From Halolamina salifodinae (GTDB lineage Archaea; Halobacteriota; Halobacteria; Halobacteriales; Haloferacaceae): a DNA stretch of 64,000 bases. Each line of letters opens with the position of its first letter. The stretch's first letter is position 1. The DNA lies in assembly GCF_017874235.1 (NCBI RefSeq), contig NZ_JAGGLC010000004.1, forward strand, positions 62,001-126,000. Reading direction: 5' to 3'. The notes under the pieces were generated by a model, which had not been told where the DNA came from, ran no database searches, and worked only from the letters and a program-made list of their open reading frames with translations. This document shows, piece by piece, positions 42,386 to 52,107 of the stretch. Position numbers and translations under genes: made by a program.

Positions 42386-43927
42386 CTACCAACCCGGAAC
42401 CAGCTCCCCGTAGCGCTCGGCCAGCGTCGACGCCAGCCGGCGCTCCACCGGCGTGAACCCCAGCACTCGGAGCGTCGCCGCGAACGCCGCCAGCCCCAGC
42501 ACCGTCCCGACGACGGCGCCGACGACACCCGGCGCAAGCGCGCGGGCCATGAGCGCGACGGCTGCGAACGGCACCGCCGCGATGACCGGGAAGCTGTGCC
42601 GTTTCGTGAACGGCTGGAGGCCCTCCAGGTGGTAGAGTACTGCCACCTCGACGCCGTTGTTCAGCGTGAGCATCAGCAGGTAGCTCCAGACGACGCCCAC
42701 GAGGCCGAACTCGATGGTGAGCGGGATGGCGACCACCGCCAACACGGCCGTAATCGCGACGTTCGTGACCAGCAGCGCCTGCTGGTGGTCGGTCATGCGC
42801 AGCAGGATCCCCACGCTCCCGGCCGCGCAGGCAGCGATCTGGGCGAACACGAACAGCACCAGCAGCGGCGCGTACGCGGTGAACGTCGGGCCGAACGCCG
42901 CCATCACCGTCTGACGGTAGATCACCACCGGGACCGCGGCGGCGACGACGCCGACGAGCACGAGGCGGCTGGTGACGTGGTAGAGCCGCGAGAGCGCCGC
43001 CTCGTGGCCCTGCTCGTTGAGCGCGGCCGCGACCGGGGGGATGAACTGATTGATCGCCATGAGGGGGAGCCGGACGAGCTGTGAAACCAGTACGCCGACG
43101 GAGAACACGCCGCCCGCGACGCCCGTGAGGAGCACGGCGATCAGGGGGTAGAACCCCAGTCGCTGGGTCGTGGTGGCGATTCCCCCGAAAAAGAGCGGGA
43201 TCGTGTAGTCGAGATAGCGACGGCGCAGTGCGGCGAGGCCGGGGCCCCTGAGTCGGGGGCGGAACCCGCGCGCTCGGACGATCCAGACTGCGGCGCCGAC
43301 GCCGGTGAGCCCCATCACCGCCAGCACGCCGCCGGCGACGAAGGCGATGTCGCCGACGACGAACGCGCCGACGACGCCGACGAGTAACTGGGCCGCGGGG
43401 TAGAGCAGCCGGAGCGTGAGGTTCAGCGGCGCGACTTCCTCGATCCCCCGCAGGACTTCAGTGACCGTAAAGAGCCAGACGCTCGCGGGCATCCCCAGCG
43501 CGAACACGCGGAGCAGCAGTTCGAACTGCTGGCTCTGGCCGGCCATCGAGGTGGCCCGCGGCGCCACGAGAAACAGGCCCGTCCCGAAGACCGCAGAGAC
43601 CCCGAGCAACAGCAACGCGGCGAACGTCGCCAGCGCGTTGCGCTCCTCCTGATCGGCGGTCGGGAGGAAGCGACTCAGGCCGTTGCGAAAGCCCAGCACG
43701 ATCCGCGAGAGGAAGCGCTGGCTGCGGCGCGCGAGCGCGAACAGGCCGTACGGCGCCGCGCCGAGGCCGTTCGTGAGCGCGGCGGTGAACGCAACCGTGA
43801 GGCCGCGCTGGAGGAGGATGCTCGGCACGGAGACGGCGGCGCCGTGGGCGACTCGCTCCAGCGCATCGTCGAGTCGACGAGTCACGTCGTCGACGGCTTC
43901 GTCCTCGGGTGACTCGTCGGAAGGCAC
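42386..43927 (-). CDS. Polysaccharide/oligosaccharide flippase (Wzx-like, MOP superfamily)
   Basis: 513 residues with about 14 predicted membrane helices. The N-terminus SVPSILLQRGLTVAFTAALT with GLGAAPYGLFALARRSQRFL and the repeated pattern of gated helices match membrane flippases that move lipid-linked sugars across the membrane. In haloarchaea such proteins act in surface-glycan or S-layer glycosylation. No glycosyltransferase neighbours are present, so the substrate is open. Confidence 0.85.
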   Translation of the reverse strand: MPSDESPEDEAVDDVTRRLDDALERVAHGAAVSVPSILLQRGLTVAFTAALTNGLGAAPYGLFALARRSQRFLSRIVLGFRNGLSRFLPTADQEERNALATFAALLLLGVSAVFGTGLFLVAPRATSMAGQSQQFELLLRVFALGMPASVWLFTVTEVLRGIEEVAPLNLTLRLLYPAAQLLVGVVGAFVVGDIAFVAGGVLAVMGLTGVGAAVWIVRARGFRPRLRGPGLAALRRRYLDYTIPLFFGGIATTTQRLGFYPLIAVLLTGVAGGVFSVGVLVSQLVRLPLMAINQFIPPVAAALNEQGHEAALSRLYHVTSRLVLVGVVAAAVPVVIYRQTVMAAFGPTFTAYAPLLVLFVFAQIAACAAGSVGILLRMTDHQQALLVTNVAITAVLAVVAIPLTIEFGLVGVVWSYLLMLTLNNGVEVAVLYHLEGLQPFTKRHSFPVIAAVPFAAVALMARALAPGVVGAVVGTVLGLAAFAATLRVLGFTPVERRLASTLAERYGELVPGW

Positions 43928-43993
43928 GCCGCCGGCTACTGGAAACGCCCGAATAAGCCCGGCGGTCCGTCGCGGATCGTTTCGGCTGCGTGT

Positions 43994-44041
43994 CAGTCCA
44001 GCGTTCGGTCAGTCCAGCGTTCGGTCAGTCCAGCGTTCGGT
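43994..44041. repeat. Three tandem copies of a 16-bp unit across the 3' end of the lyase gene
   Basis: The unit CAGTCCAGCGTTCGGT occurs at 43994-44009, 44010-44025 and 44026-44041 without change. The third copy encodes the last residues of the lyase and its stop codon; the other two lie just past it. Sixteen bases is not a multiple of three, so copies beyond the stop do not alter the protein. Confidence 0.9.
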
Positions 44042-45356
44042 CCACGAGCCGCCCCGCGAGCCCCGTGTAGTCGGTCGGATCGGTGAGTCGGTCGATTTCG
44101 GCGTCAGAGAGGTGCTCGATTACGCGTTCGTCGGCCCTGAGCAGCGCCGCGAACGACTCCTCGCCCTGCATCGCCGCGGTCGCGATCTCGTGGACGATAT
44201 GGTGAGCATCTGCCTTCCCGACGCGTTCGGCCAGCGCCATCGCGACCGCCTCGGAGGCGACGAGGCCGCCGTGGTGCCGGAGGTTCCGTTCGGCGGCGTC
44301 GGCGTCGGTATCCAAGCCTTCGACGACCTCGCGGCCGTTCCGCACGAGGCGGCCGAACGCCATGCAGGCCTCCGGGACGACGGCGAACTCCGGGAGCCAC
44401 GTCGCGTAGTCGCGCTCGTCGTAGCCGGCCTGCAGGCCCGTCATCTCGTGGGCGGCACGCCGGACGCGGCCCGCGAGGCCGACCGCGGCTTGGGAGCGCA
44501 CGGGGTTGCGCTTGTGGGGCATCGTGCTGCTACCGACGGCGCCCTCCGGGATCGGCTCTCGGAGTTCGCCGACCTCGGAACGGTTCCGGAGGAGGACGTT
44601 CCGAGCGATGCGGGCGAGCGTCCCCGCGGCCGTCGCGAGCGCGTTCGTGACCTCGGTGATCCGGTCGCGGGCAGCGAACCACGCCACGTCCGGCACCGAG
44701 AGATCGAGGCGGTCGGCGAGGTTCTGCTGGACTGCGAGGCCATCGCCGCCGAGCGAGGCGAGGGTCCCGGTGGCGCCGAAACACTCGACGACCGAGACCT
44801 GCTCCCGGACGGCGTCGAGGCGGGCGATCCGGCGGTCGATCTCGTCGACCCAGGAGGCGAACTGGAGGCCCATCGTCACGGGTGTTGCATGGACGTGGTG
44901 CGTGCGCCCGACCGCGGGCGTGTCGCGGTGCTCGCGCGCGAGGGCGGCCGCGGCGTCGCGGATTCCGAGCAGGTCATCGAGGAACAGGTCGATGGCCTCG
45001 CGGAGTTGGAGGACCAGCGCGGTGTCGGAGATGTCCTGCGTGGTCGCCCCCCAGTGGACGTAGCGCGCGGCGTCGTCGGGCAGCGTCTCGCGCCACGCGT
45101 CGAGGATCACGACGCTGAAAATCTTTCCCGGGCCGGTGTGGGCCGCGAGGTCGTCGTCGGTCAGATCGGCGTCGAATCCGTCGGCGATGGTCTCGGCGGC
45201 GTCGGCCGGGATCACTCCTGCCTCGGCCTGTGCGAGCGCGAGTTCGGCCTCGACGCGGAGGAATCGCTCGACGAAGCCGGACTGGGAGAAGATGTCACGG
45301 GTCTCAGGCGTGGCGAACGCGTCGCCGAACAGCGCGCCGTCGAGATGGGTGGGCAT
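44025..45356 (-). CDS. Fumarase/aspartase-superfamily lyase (adenylosuccinate-lyase/PcaB-like)
   Basis: 443 residues from ATG 45356. The superfamily signature GSSTMPHKRNPVRSQAAVGL is at about 263-282, and the other conserved regions are YVHWGATTQDISDTALVLQL and GRTHHVHATPVTMGLQFASW. The N-terminus (GDAFATPETRDIFSQSGFVE) is closer to 3-carboxymuconate cycloisomerase-like members than to archaeal PurB. Either adenylosuccinate lyase or an unknown lyase is possible; no purine or aromatic-degradation gene is adjacent. Confidence 0.8.
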   Translation of the reverse strand: MPTHLDGALFGDAFATPETRDIFSQSGFVERFLRVEAELALAQAEAGVIPADAAETIADGFDADLTDDDLAAHTGPGKIFSVVILDAWRETLPDDAARYVHWGATTQDISDTALVLQLREAIDLFLDDLLGIRDAAAALAREHRDTPAVGRTHHVHATPVTMGLQFASWVDEIDRRIARLDAVREQVSVVECFGATGTLASLGGDGLAVQQNLADRLDLSVPDVAWFAARDRITEVTNALATAAGTLARIARNVLLRNRSEVGELREPIPEGAVGSSTMPHKRNPVRSQAAVGLAGRVRRAAHEMTGLQAGYDERDYATWLPEFAVVPEACMAFGRLVRNGREVVEGLDTDADAAERNLRHHGGLVASEAVAMALAERVGKADAHHIVHEIATAAMQGEESFAALLRADERVIEHLSDAEIDRLTDPTDYTGLAGRLVDRTLD

Positions 45357-45521
45357 GGGCGTCGACTCCCGGGCGAGCGGCGTAAATCCACCCCTGCCGG
45401 CCAGGGTGCGTGGTGAAGGCCGCGACCGCCGGCCGATCAGGGCATCGACGCCCCGTCGGCGGGTCGGCCCGCCGCCGTCGTCGGTGTTGGTCCCTCCCAC
45501 ACCCTCCCCCGTTCCGTGATG

Positions 45522-45529
45522 TTTAAGTA
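45522..45529 (+). promoter_or_regulatory. Likely TATA box of the tRNA-Ser/uS13 transcription unit
   Basis: TTTAAGTA is the only strong AT-rich element in the 257-bp gap before tRNA-Ser. It would start transcription near 45555, giving a leader cut away during tRNA maturation and continuing into the ribosomal genes. Confidence 0.4.
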
Positions 45530-45613
45530 GATAGTCCGGAAAGCGAAGGGTGTAGTGAACTGTAGGGGCGCCGGGTCCCGAGTCCGACGACGGGCGACGA
45601 TACCAGCACGCGG

Positions 45614-45698
45614 GTTGCGGTAGCCTAGCCTGGCCCAAGGCGCAGGGTTGCTAACTCTGTGGCGCACAGCCTCCGGGGTTCAAATCCCCGCCGCAACG
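45614..45698 (+). tRNA. tRNA-Ser (anticodon GCT)
   Basis: 85 nt. Acceptor GTTGCGG/CCGCAAC, discriminator G. The anticodon loop GTTGCTAAC carries GCT, followed by a long variable arm (CTGTGGCGCACAG) typical of serine tRNAs. It lies 22 nt before uS13 and is probably processed from the same transcript. Confidence 0.95.
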
Positions 45699-45720
45699 CT
45701 CGCACCGACAACAACCAGAT

Positions 45721-46236
45721 ATGAGTGCAGAAGAACCAGCGGACGGCGAGACGGAGGATGAGGACCTCCAGTACTTCGTCCGGATCGGGCAGACCGACCT
45801 GGATGGTACTAAATCCGTCGAGCGGTCCCTCAGTGAACTCAAAGGAATCGGCAAGCGCATGGCGCGCATCGTCGCCGACAAGGCCGAAGTCAATCGGCAG
45901 GCGACGTTCGGGCGCCTCGACGACGACGAGATCGACAGCGTCGTCGAGGTCGTCGAGAGCCTCGATGAGTACGTTCCCACGTGGATGGCCAACCGGCAGA
46001 AGGACTTCTTCTCCGGCGAGACCACCCACGAGACCGGGAGCGACCTCGAGGAATCCCGGCGCCATGACATCAACCGAATGCAGATGATTAGCTCCTACAA
46101 GGGCATCCGCCACGAGCGCGGCAAGAAGGTCCGCGGCCAGCGGACCAAGTCCACGGGTCGAACCGAGGGGACCATCGGGGTCAACATCGAGGAGATCCGC
46201 GAGGAGATGGAAGAAGAAGGCGGTGAGGAAGAATGA
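45721..46236 (+). CDS. rps13: Ribosomal protein uS13
   Basis: 171 residues. It lies in the head of the small subunit, bridging to the large subunit and tRNA. Diagnostic: [40 protein letters not shown] and, in the basic tail, [20 protein letters not shown] followed by TGRTEGTIG. It overlaps uS4 by 4 bp. Confidence 0.98.
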   Translation: MSAEEPADGETEDEDLQYFVRIGQTDLDGTKSVERSLSELKGIGKRMARIVADKAEVNRQATFGRLDDDEIDSVVEVVESLDEYVPTWMANRQKDFFSGETTHETGSDLEESRRHDINRMQMISSYKGIRHERGKKVRGQRTKSTGRTEGTIGVNIEEIREEMEEEGGEEE

Positions 46237-46760
46237 CGACCGGAAACGCAACCAAACGCTACGAGACCCCGAACCACCCGTTCCAGGGCGAGCGCATCGC
46301 CGAGGAGTCCGGGCTGGTCGACCGCTACGGCCTCGAGAGCAAGGAAGAGCTCTGGCGCGCACAGTCGCGTCTGCGCGACTTCCGCCGTGAGGCTCGACGC
46401 CTGCTCGGCGCCGCACAGGGCGACGTCGAGGAAGCGAACGAGCAGGGCGCGGAGTTCGTCGCCCGTCTCAAGAAGATCGGCATTCTCAACGAGGCAGACG
46501 ACATCTCCGAGGTGTTGACCCTCGACGAGACCGACGTGCTCGAGCGTCGTATCCAGACTGTCGTCTACCGAAAGGGGCTGGCGTCGACGCCCCAGCAGGC
46601 CCGTCAGTTCCTCGTCCACGGCCACGTCACCGTCGACGGTGCCCGCGTTACGGCACCCTCGAAGTTCGTGACCGTCGCCGAGGAGGACAGCATCGAGTTC
46701 GACGAGAACTCCGTGCTGGCTGACGAACTCCACCCCGCACGCGCGGAGGAACAAGAATGA
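46233..46760 (+). CDS. rps4: Ribosomal protein uS4
   Basis: 175 residues. It nucleates small-subunit assembly. The S4 RNA-binding domain is at about 105-165 ([20 protein letters not shown], then [20 protein letters not shown]). The N-terminal [20 protein letters not shown] is typical of archaeal S4. It overlaps both neighbours by 4 bp. Confidence 0.98.
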   Translation: MTTGNATKRYETPNHPFQGERIAEESGLVDRYGLESKEELWRAQSRLRDFRREARRLLGAAQGDVEEANEQGAEFVARLKKIGILNEADDISEVLTLDETDVLERRIQTVVYRKGLASTPQQARQFLVHGHVTVDGARVTAPSKFVTVAEEDSIEFDENSVLADELHPARAEEQE

Positions 46761-47158
46761 GCGAGAGCGAGACCACAGCAGACGGCGAGAAGTGGGGCAT
46801 CGCACACGTGTTCGCGTCGTTCAACAACACGCTGATCACCGTGACGGACGCGACGGGCGCAGAAACCGTCGCCAAGTCCTCCGGTGGGAAGGTCGTGAAG
46901 CAGAACCGCGACGAGGCGTCGCCGTACGCGGCCATGCAGATGGCCGAAGCGGTCGTCGACGACGTGAAGGCCGCCGGCATCGGCGGCGTCCACGTTCGCG
47001 TTCGCGGTCCTGGCGGCAATGACACGAAGTCCCCCGGTCCGGGCGCGCAGGCGACGATTCGCGCGCTCGCCCGGGCAGGGCTGGAGATCGGCCGTATCGA
47101 GGACGTCACTCCGCTCCCGCACGACGGGACGCGCGCACCCAAGAAGAACCGACTGTAA
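46757..47158 (+). CDS. rps11: Ribosomal protein uS11
   Basis: 133 residues. It forms part of the platform near the E site. Diagnostic: [40 protein letters not shown] and the basic end [11 protein letters not shown]. It overlaps uS4 by 4 bp; RpoD starts 3 nt after the stop. Confidence 0.98.
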   Translation: MSESETTADGEKWGIAHVFASFNNTLITVTDATGAETVAKSSGGKVVKQNRDEASPYAAMQMAEAVVDDVKAAGIGGVHVRVRGPGGNDTKSPGPGAQATIRALARAGLEIGRIEDVTPLPHDGTRAPKKNRL

Positions 47159-47161
47159 CAC

Positions 47162-47923
47162 ATGGCAGACGAATTCGACGTCGAGTTCATCCAGGGCGAC
47201 GATCGCGAGGCGCGGATCCTCGTGCGTGGGCTGACCCCGGCATTCGCCAACGGGCTTCGCCGGGCGATGGTCGCGGACGTGCCGACGCTCTCGATCGACA
47301 CCGTCCGGATGGTCGAGAACTCCTCGGTGATGTTCGACGAGATGATCGGGCTCCGACTCGGGCTTGTCCCGCTGGCGACGCCCGACGACTTCGAGTACGG
47401 TGACACCGTCACCCTCGCGCTCGACGTCGAGGGACCCGGCACGGCGTACTCCGGGGACATCGAGTCCTCGGACCCTGACGTGCAGCCGGCCGACGAGAAC
47501 ATCCCAATCATCGAACTCAAGGAGAACCCCGGCGGCGAGAACCAGCGCATCGAGCTGGAAGCCGACGCGGTGCTCGACGACGCCAAGAGCCACGCCAAGC
47601 AGTCCGGCGGCGTGGCAGTCGGCTACCGCCACCTGCAGAAGGTGTCGGTCGTCGGCGACCGTGGCGAGTTCGACGACGAGGAGACCAACATCCTCCGCGG
47701 GGTCATCGAGACCGAGGAGGGTGAGCTGGTCCACACCGACGAGTTCGACAACGACCTGACCGAGCGCTACCCCGGCAAGGAACTCGAAGTCGAGGACGTT
47801 CCCGGGGCGTTCGTCTTCCACGTGGAGACGGACGGCTCCATGACGGTCGAGGAACTGGTGCTCCGCGGGATCGACTCCATCGAGGAGCGCGCGGACGAAC
47901 TACAAGAGAAAGTCGCAGTCTGA
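47162..47923 (+). CDS. rpoD: RNA polymerase subunit D (Rpo3)
   Basis: 253 residues, the archaeal counterpart of Rpb3 and half of bacterial alpha; with subunit L it starts RNA-polymerase assembly. Motifs: [20 protein letters not shown] near the N-terminus and [20 protein letters not shown]. The protein contains no cysteine, so the iron-sulphur domain found in some archaeal D subunits cannot hold a cluster here. The name should not be confused with bacterial sigma-70. Confidence 0.96.
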   Translation: MADEFDVEFIQGDDREARILVRGLTPAFANGLRRAMVADVPTLSIDTVRMVENSSVMFDEMIGLRLGLVPLATPDDFEYGDTVTLALDVEGPGTAYSGDIESSDPDVQPADENIPIIELKENPGGENQRIELEADAVLDDAKSHAKQSGGVAVGYRHLQKVSVVGDRGEFDDEETNILRGVIETEEGELVHTDEFDNDLTERYPGKELEVEDVPGAFVFHVETDGSMTVEELVLRGIDSIEERADELQEKVAV

Positions 47924-48040
47924 TGACCCGACACCCACGACACCCCGACGCCAGCCCCCGAACCGGGAGCCCCGGCGCCGACAGTTCGTGGGGGCGGACC
48001 GAAACCGCTTTCAAGGGACATCCAGTAACTGAGAGTGCAG

Positions 48041-48125
48041 GCAGGGATAGCCAAGTCAGGCCAACGGCGCAGCGTTCAGGGCGCTGTCCTGTAGAGGTCC
48101 GCAGGTTCAAATCCTGCTCCCTGCA
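48041..48125 (+). tRNA. tRNA-Leu (anticodon CAG)
   Basis: 85 nt. Acceptor GCAGGGA/TCCCTGC with discriminator A. The anticodon loop GTTCAGGGC carries CAG, and the long variable arm (GTCCTGTAGAGGTCC region) fits leucine. It lies between RpoD and eL18, inside the second ribosomal cluster. Its 3' end is repeated 111 nt downstream. Confidence 0.95.
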
Positions 48126-48214
48126 TTTCTCGGCTCGACCGAACGGGAGAGCCGTGGCAATGCACGGGGACGGATTCGAACCCTGTGAGACCGAGCGTAG
48201 CGAGGTCTCGCTCC

Positions 48215-48238
48215 GGTTCAAATCCTGCTCCCTGCATT
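48215..48238 (+). repeat. Partial copy of the tRNA-Leu 3' end
   Basis: 24 bases are identical to 48104-48127 (T-arm 3' side, acceptor and two following bases), in the same orientation. Just upstream is an inverted partial match, GGATTCGAACC (near 48170-48182), and the palindrome GAGACC/GGTCTC. A similar arrangement follows tRNA-Gly at 5156-5320. Confidence 0.75.
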
Positions 48239-48278
48239 CTCAGTTTTCCGGAGGCAACTCCACGCTAGAGGTTAATCC

Positions 48279-48635
48279 ATGAGTAGCAACAAGACGAACC
48301 CGAGACTAGGGAGCCTCATCGCTGAGCTCAAGTCGGTCTCGCGTGACGTCGGCGCCAACGTGTGGGCCGACGTAGCAGAGCGGCTCGAGAAGCCGCGTCG
48401 CACGCACGCCGAGGTCAACCTGGGCCGCATCGAGCGCTATGCGCAGGAAGACGAGACCGTCATCGTGCCGGGCAAAGTGCTCGGCAGCGGTGTGCTCCAG
48501 AAGGACGTCACCGTCGCCGCCGTCAGCTTCTCCGGGACCGCCCGGAAGAAGATCGATCAGGTCGGCGAGGCGGTGCAGCTCGAACAGATACTCGAAGACA
48601 ACCCCGAAGGTAGCAACGTGCGGGTGATCCGATGA
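48279..48635 (+). CDS. rpl18e: Ribosomal protein eL18
   Basis: 118 residues, the archaeal/eukaryotic L18e, structurally like uL15. Diagnostic: [40 protein letters not shown] and FSGTARKKI. It overlaps uL13 by 4 bp. In-frame codons before ATG 48279 run through the tRNA copy and are not coding. Confidence 0.97.
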   Translation: MSSNKTNPRLGSLIAELKSVSRDVGANVWADVAERLEKPRRTHAEVNLGRIERYAQEDETVIVPGKVLGSGVLQKDVTVAAVSFSGTARKKIDQVGEAVQLEQILEDNPEGSNVRVIR

Positions 48636-49069
48636 GCGTCGCCGAGTGGGAGGCCGACGTCGTCGTCGATGCCCGTGACTGCATCATGGGACGTGTCGCC
48701 AGCGAGGTCGCACAGCGCGCCCTCGACGGCAACCGCGTCGCCATCATCAACGCCGAGGAGGCCGTCATCACAGGCAACGAGGACGCCACGATGGAGACCT
48801 ACCGCACCCGCGTGAACCTCGGCTCGGACTCGGGGCCCTACTACCCCAAGCGTCCGGACCGCATCTTCAAGCGGGCCGTGCGCGGGATGCTGCCGTACAA
48901 GCAGGACCGTGGCCGCGAGGCCTTCGAGAGCGTGCGCGTCTACGTGGGCAACCCCCACGACCGCGACGGTGAGGTGCTCGAGGGTACCTCGCTGAACCGA
49001 CTCTCGAACATCAAGTTCACCTCGCTCGGTGAGATCTCCGAGAACCTCGGCGCCAACAAGACATGGTAA
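48632..49069 (+). CDS. rpl13: Ribosomal protein uL13
   Basis: 145 residues. It acts early in large-subunit assembly. Diagnostic: [20 protein letters not shown] and, in the middle, [20 protein letters not shown]. It overlaps eL18 by 4 bp and uS9 by 7 bp. Confidence 0.98.
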   Translation: MSVAEWEADVVVDARDCIMGRVASEVAQRALDGNRVAIINAEEAVITGNEDATMETYRTRVNLGSDSGPYYPKRPDRIFKRAVRGMLPYKQDRGREAFESVRVYVGNPHDRDGEVLEGTSLNRLSNIKFTSLGEISENLGANKTW

Positions 49070-49461
49070 CGAACACGTCCGGTAAGAAGAAGACGGCCGT
49101 CGCCCGCGCCACCGTGAGCGAGGGCGAGGGTCGCGTTCGCATCAACTCCCAGCCCGTCGAGCTGGTCGAACCCGAACTCTCGCAGCTGAAGATGCTGGAG
49201 CCGTTCCGCATCGCCGGCGACGACCTCCGCACGCAGGTCGACATCGACGTGTCGATCTCCGGCGGCGGCTTCGCCGGGCAGGCTGACGCCGCCCGCACCG
49301 CCATCGCGCGTGGGCTGGTCCAGCACCTGCAGGACGCCGAACTCCGCGACGCCTACATGGAGTTCGACCGCTCGCTGCTGGTCAACGACTCCCGGCAGTC
49401 CGAGCCGAAGAAGTGGGGCGGGCCCGGTGCGCGTGCCCGTTACCAGAAGTCCTACCGCTGA
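49063..49461 (+). CDS. rps9: Ribosomal protein uS9
   Basis: 132 residues. Its C-terminal tail reaches the P-site tRNA. Diagnostic: [20 protein letters not shown] at the start and [17 protein letters not shown] at the end, including the conserved last Arg. RpoN starts 12 nt downstream. Confidence 0.98.
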   Translation: MVTNTSGKKKTAVARATVSEGEGRVRINSQPVELVEPELSQLKMLEPFRIAGDDLRTQVDIDVSISGGGFAGQADAARTAIARGLVQHLQDAELRDAYMEFDRSLLVNDSRQSEPKKWGGPGARARYQKSYR

Positions 49462-49473
49462 GGTGATCCACCC

Positions 49474-49668
49474 ATGATGATACCAGTCCGGTGTTTCACG
49501 TGCGGCAACGTCATCGGTGAACACTGGGAAGAGTTCAAAGAGCGCGGTCGCGAAGGCGACGAGGACCCCGCAAAGGTCCTCGACGAGCTGGGCGTCGACC
49601 GGCACTGCTGCCGGCGCATGATGGTCAGCCACCGCGACCTCGTCGACGTGGTCTCACCCTACCAATGA
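49474..49668 (+). CDS. rpoN: RNA polymerase subunit N (Rpo10)
   Basis: 64 residues, full length for this subunit. The zinc site is formed by [14 protein letters not shown] at the start and the adjacent Cys pair in [17 protein letters not shown]. It helps assemble the D-L-N-P subcomplex. Its TGA overlaps the rpoK start (ATGA). Confidence 0.96.
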   Translation: MMIPVRCFTCGNVIGEHWEEFKERGREGDEDPAKVLDELGVDRHCCRRMMVSHRDLVDVVSPYQ

Positions 49669-49841
49669 GCACCGAGTTCAACCGGTACGAGAAGGCCCGC
49701 ATCATCGGCGCCCGAGCGCTGCAGCTATCGTACGGCGCTCCGGTGCTGGTGGAGACAGGACGAACCGAGCCGTACCTCATCGCCGCTGAGGAGTACGACG
49801 CCGGTGTCCTGCCCTTCACCGTCCGACGGGAGGGCAAATGA
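49665..49841 (+). CDS. rpoK: RNA polymerase subunit K (Rpo6)
   Basis: 58 residues from ATG 49665, the counterpart of Rpb6/omega. Diagnostic: [20 protein letters not shown] and [19 protein letters not shown]. It stabilises the largest subunit during assembly. It overlaps rpoN and the enolase gene by 4 bp each, so all three are tightly coupled. Confidence 0.95.
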   Translation: MSTEFNRYEKARIIGARALQLSYGAPVLVETGRTEPYLIAAEEYDAGVLPFTVRREGK

Positions 49842-51037
49842 CGCGTATCAGCGGCGTCTCGCTCCGGCGCGTGCTCGACTCCCGTGGCAACCCCACGGTC
49901 GAGGCCGACGTGCTCACGGTGTCTGGCGGCTTCGGCCGCGCGACGGCTCCCTCGGGAGCCAGCACCGGCGAGCACGAGGCAATCGAGCTCCCGCCGAACG
50001 AGGCCATCGCCGCGGCCCGCAAGCACGCGGTCCCCCGTCTCGTGGAGACGGTCCACGCGGGGAACCAGCGTGAGGTCGACGCCGCGCTGCGTGGCGCCGA
50101 CGGCACCGAGGAGTTCTCGGAGATCGGCGCCAACAGCGCGGTCGCCATCTCGATGGCGGCCGCGAAGGCCGGCGCCGACGTGCTCGGGGCGCCGCTGTAC
50201 CAGCATCTCGGCGGCGCGTTCCGGGGCGACCAGTTCCCGGTGCCGCTGGGTAACGTCGTGGGCGGCGGCGAGCACGCCGCCGACGCGACCCACATTCAGG
50301 AGTTCCTCGCCGCCCCTGTCGGGGCGCCCTCCGTCGCGGAGGCCGCCTTCGCCAACGCCGCGGTCCACGAGACCGTCGGCGACCTGCTCACCGAGCGCGG
50401 CATCCCCGCCGCCAAAGGTGACGAGGGTGCGTGGGCGCCCGCAATCGACGACTCGGAAGCGTTCGAGATCGTCGCGGCGGCCTGTGACCAGGTCGCCGAG
50501 GAGGTCGGGTTCGACATCAGCTTCGGCCTCGACATCGCCGCCTCGGAGCTCTGGGACGGCGACGCCTACCAGTACGGCGAGACCAGCCGGAGTCCCGAGG
50601 AGCAGATCGACTACGTGGCTGAGTTGGTCCACGAGTACGATCTGGCCTACGTCGAGGACCCGCTGGAGGAGAACGACTACGAGGGCTTCGCGGCACTCAC
50701 CGAGCGAGTGGGTAGCGAGGCGCTCATCTGCGGTGACGATCTGTTCGTCACCAACACCGAGCGCCTCCAGCAGGGCATCGAGCAGGGGGCTGGCAACAGC
50801 ATCCTGATCAAGCCCAACCAGATCGGGACGCTCTCGCTGGCGGTCGACGCCATCGAGACCGCGACCCGCAACGGGTTCACGCCCGTGATCTCCCACCGCT
50901 CGGGAGAGACCGAGGACACGACCATCGCACACCTCGCCGTGGCGACGGGCGCCCCGTTCATCAAGACGGGCACCGTCGGTGGCGAGCGAACCGCCAAACT
51001 CAACGAACTCATCCGCATCGCGGAGGACGCTGTATGA
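49838..51037 (+). CDS. eno: Enolase
   Basis: 399 residues. It interconverts 2-phosphoglycerate and phosphoenolpyruvate. Catalytic signatures: [11 protein letters not shown] near the N-terminus, GDDLFVTN (metal ligand Asp), [20 protein letters not shown] and [20 protein letters not shown]. Its place between rpoK and uS2 is common in archaea. It overlaps uS2 by 4 bp. Confidence 0.98.
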   Translation: MTRISGVSLRRVLDSRGNPTVEADVLTVSGGFGRATAPSGASTGEHEAIELPPNEAIAAARKHAVPRLVETVHAGNQREVDAALRGADGTEEFSEIGANSAVAISMAAAKAGADVLGAPLYQHLGGAFRGDQFPVPLGNVVGGGEHAADATHIQEFLAAPVGAPSVAEAAFANAAVHETVGDLLTERGIPAAKGDEGAWAPAIDDSEAFEIVAAACDQVAEEVGFDISFGLDIAASELWDGDAYQYGETSRSPEEQIDYVAELVHEYDLAYVEDPLEENDYEGFAALTERVGSEALICGDDLFVTNTERLQQGIEQGAGNSILIKPNQIGTLSLAVDAIETATRNGFTPVISHRSGETEDTTIAHLAVATGAPFIKTGTVGGERTAKLNELIRIAEDAV

Positions 51038-51789
51038 GCGAAAGCGAGAACGACGAGACAGAACCCGCCGAGGAGGACGTGACCGACGAGGTCACCGAGT
51101 CCGAAGCGGCGGCAGAGACCGCCTCGGACGCCGAGGCAGAAACAGCAACGGCCGACGAGGCCGACGAGGAGTCCCGGTTCGACGAGAACGTCATGCCGGA
51201 GGGCGAGGAGGCCGACCTCCTCATTCCGGTCGAGGACTACCTCTCCGCTGGGGTCCACATCGGGACCCAGCAGAAGACCAAGGACATGGAGCGGTTCATC
51301 CACCGCGTCCGTGACGACGGTCTGTACGTGCTCGACGTGAGCCAGACCGACGGGCGCATCCGCACCGCCGCGGAGTTCCTGTCCAACTACAACCCCGAGC
51401 AGGTGCTCGTCACCTCCTCGCGGCAGTACGGCCGGTTCCCGGCCGAGAAGTTCGCGGACGCCATCGGCGCCCGCGCACGCACGGGTCGGTTCATCCCGGG
51501 CACCCTGACGAACCCGAAGTACGACGGCTACATCGAGCCGGACGTCGTGGTCGTCACCGACCCGATCGGTGACGCCCAGGCGGTGAAGGAGGCCATCACG
51601 GTCGGCATCCCCGTCATCGCCATGTGTGACTCGAACAACGCCGTCTCGAACGTCGACCTGGTCATCCCGACCAACAACAAGGGTCGACGCGCGCTGTCGG
51701 TCGTCTACTGGCTGCTGGCCAACGAGACGCTCGACCGACGCGGCGCGGAGCCCGGCTACGCCCTCGAAGACTTCGAGGCCGGGCTCTAG
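51034..51789 (+). CDS. rps2: Ribosomal protein uS2 with acidic N-terminal extension
   Basis: 251 residues. The first 45 are an acidic Glu/Ala/Asp stretch; the S2 core begins near [20 protein letters not shown]. Later motifs are [20 protein letters not shown] and [20 protein letters not shown]. It binds late to the small subunit. It ends the ribosomal part of the cluster. Confidence 0.97.
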   Translation: MSESENDETEPAEEDVTDEVTESEAAAETASDAEAETATADEADEESRFDENVMPEGEEADLLIPVEDYLSAGVHIGTQQKTKDMERFIHRVRDDGLYVLDVSQTDGRIRTAAEFLSNYNPEQVLVTSSRQYGRFPAEKFADAIGARARTGRFIPGTLTNPKYDGYIEPDVVVVTDPIGDAQAVKEAITVGIPVIAMCDSNNAVSNVDLVIPTNNKGRRALSVVYWLLANETLDRRGAEPGYALEDFEAGL

Positions 51790-52107
51790 ACCCGCTGTAC
51801 CCCTTCTGCAACTGTTTCGCCAACCGCGTAGCGACAGCGCTCGCTTTCGAGATAGCTACGAACAGTTTGAAAGACGGATGGGAATGCCGGCCGAGGGGGG
51901 CTCGACCGGCGGTAGTGGGGCCGTCGAGCGCGTTGGGGGAGGTAGCGCTCGGCGACGACGCGACGGGGATGTCGCGTCCGGCACGCCGTGGGGCGCGCCG
52001 CCACCGCCCTAGCCGTTCGCAATGGGGCATAAATCTCCCGCCGCATCTTTCAGCGCTGATATCGGTTCCCCCGACGGGCTTTTGCGGGCGCTGGTCAAGG
52101 AGAGAGC
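51790..52107. other. Gap of 318 bases without a supported gene
   Basis: No start codon with coding-like sequence is seen on either strand. GCTTTTGCG (about 52077-52085) could be the TATA box of the cupin gene, at the leaderless distance. The middle is GC-rich with imperfect inverted arms such as GAGCGC/GCGCTC. The remainder shows nothing I can name. Confidence 0.5.

Noticed and set aside
47923..48282. Plus-strand frame of 119 codons between RpoD and eL18
   Set aside because: It runs through tRNA-Leu and the tRNA 3'-end copy; its sequence simply translates T-arm and acceptor bases.
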